Origin: an uncultured Garciella sp.
GTDB lineage: Bacteria; Bacillota; Clostridia; Eubacteriales; Garciellaceae
Assembly (NCBI GenBank): GCA_900555725.1
Contig: USMD01000045.1
Location: forward strand, 1 to 14,702
Length of the DNA: 14,702 nt
Direction: 5' to 3'
A program made the position numbers and the translations under genes. Below, one piece after another: positions 14,658 to 14,702 of this stretch. Each line of letters opens with the position of its first letter. The first letter of the stretch is position 1. The notes beneath the pieces were generated by a model that saw nothing but the letters and a program-made list of their open reading frames with translations, made no database searches and was not told where the DNA came from.

Positions 14658-14702
14658 CTGTCTCTTATACACATCTCCGAGCCCACGAGACAGGCAGAAA
14701 TC
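14658..14702. other. Sequencing adapter with i7 index, not genomic (right)
   Basis: CTGTCTCTTATACACATCT (14658-14676) is the Nextera mosaic end, followed by CCGAGCCCACGAGAC, the 8-base i7 index AGGCAGAA (14692-14699, the N703 index) and ATC, the start of the flow-cell adapter. Genomic sequence ends at 14657. Confidence 0.98.

Overview
The window looks like one complete short-read contig from a low-GC, anaerobic-type Bacillota (class Clostridia). The evidence is AT-rich DNA, strong purine-rich Shine-Dalgarno sites, intrinsic terminators with T-runs, and protein sequences of clostridial character. An Alkaliphilus/Natronincola-like relative is possible, but the sequence does not prove a genus. 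Both ends are not genomic: positions 1-22 and 14658-14702 are Nextera transposome/i7 adapter, so genomic DNA runs from 23 to 14657.

Left part (23-4342): arginine biosynthesis. A 3' fragment of argC is followed by argG, argH and argF, all on the + strand, ending in a strong intrinsic terminator. The argC-argG and argH-argF gaps are filled by palindromic repeats. The visible genes cover the acetylglutamyl-phosphate reduction step (argC) and ornithine to citrulline to argininosuccinate to arginine (argF, argG, argH).

Middle (4379-7218): a monocistronic HAD-family phosphatase (+) converges on a divergently placed sigma-54 activator gene (-). A shared 14-bp perfect hairpin, usable as a terminator in both directions, lies between them.

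Regulatory region (7219-7834, 616 bases without a gene): a sigma-A-like promoter for the activator on the - strand, a near-consensus sigma-54 (-24/-12) promoter pointing right, a striking array of five 5-bp half-sites spaced exactly 8 bp apart (the probable activator binding site), and a nested palindromic repeat. No recognisable feature was found at 7403-7505.

Right part (7835-14442): a tight six-gene + strand operon ending in an intrinsic terminator. It encodes archaeal-type (type II) glyceraldehyde-3-phosphate dehydrogenase, archaeal-like phosphoglycerate kinase, a transketolase split into N- and C-terminal subunits, a LarA-family nickel-pincer hydroxyacid racemase/epimerase and an NAD-type malic enzyme. 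By inference, an AcoR-type activator senses a small metabolite and switches on a carbon module. The module would link ketose phosphates to 3-phosphoglycerate (transketolase, GAPDH, PGK) and a hydroxyacid, perhaps D-malate, to pyruvate (racemase, malic enzyme). No transporter, kinase or isomerase is encoded with it, so substrate and direction are open. This operon with its control region is the most interesting content of the window.
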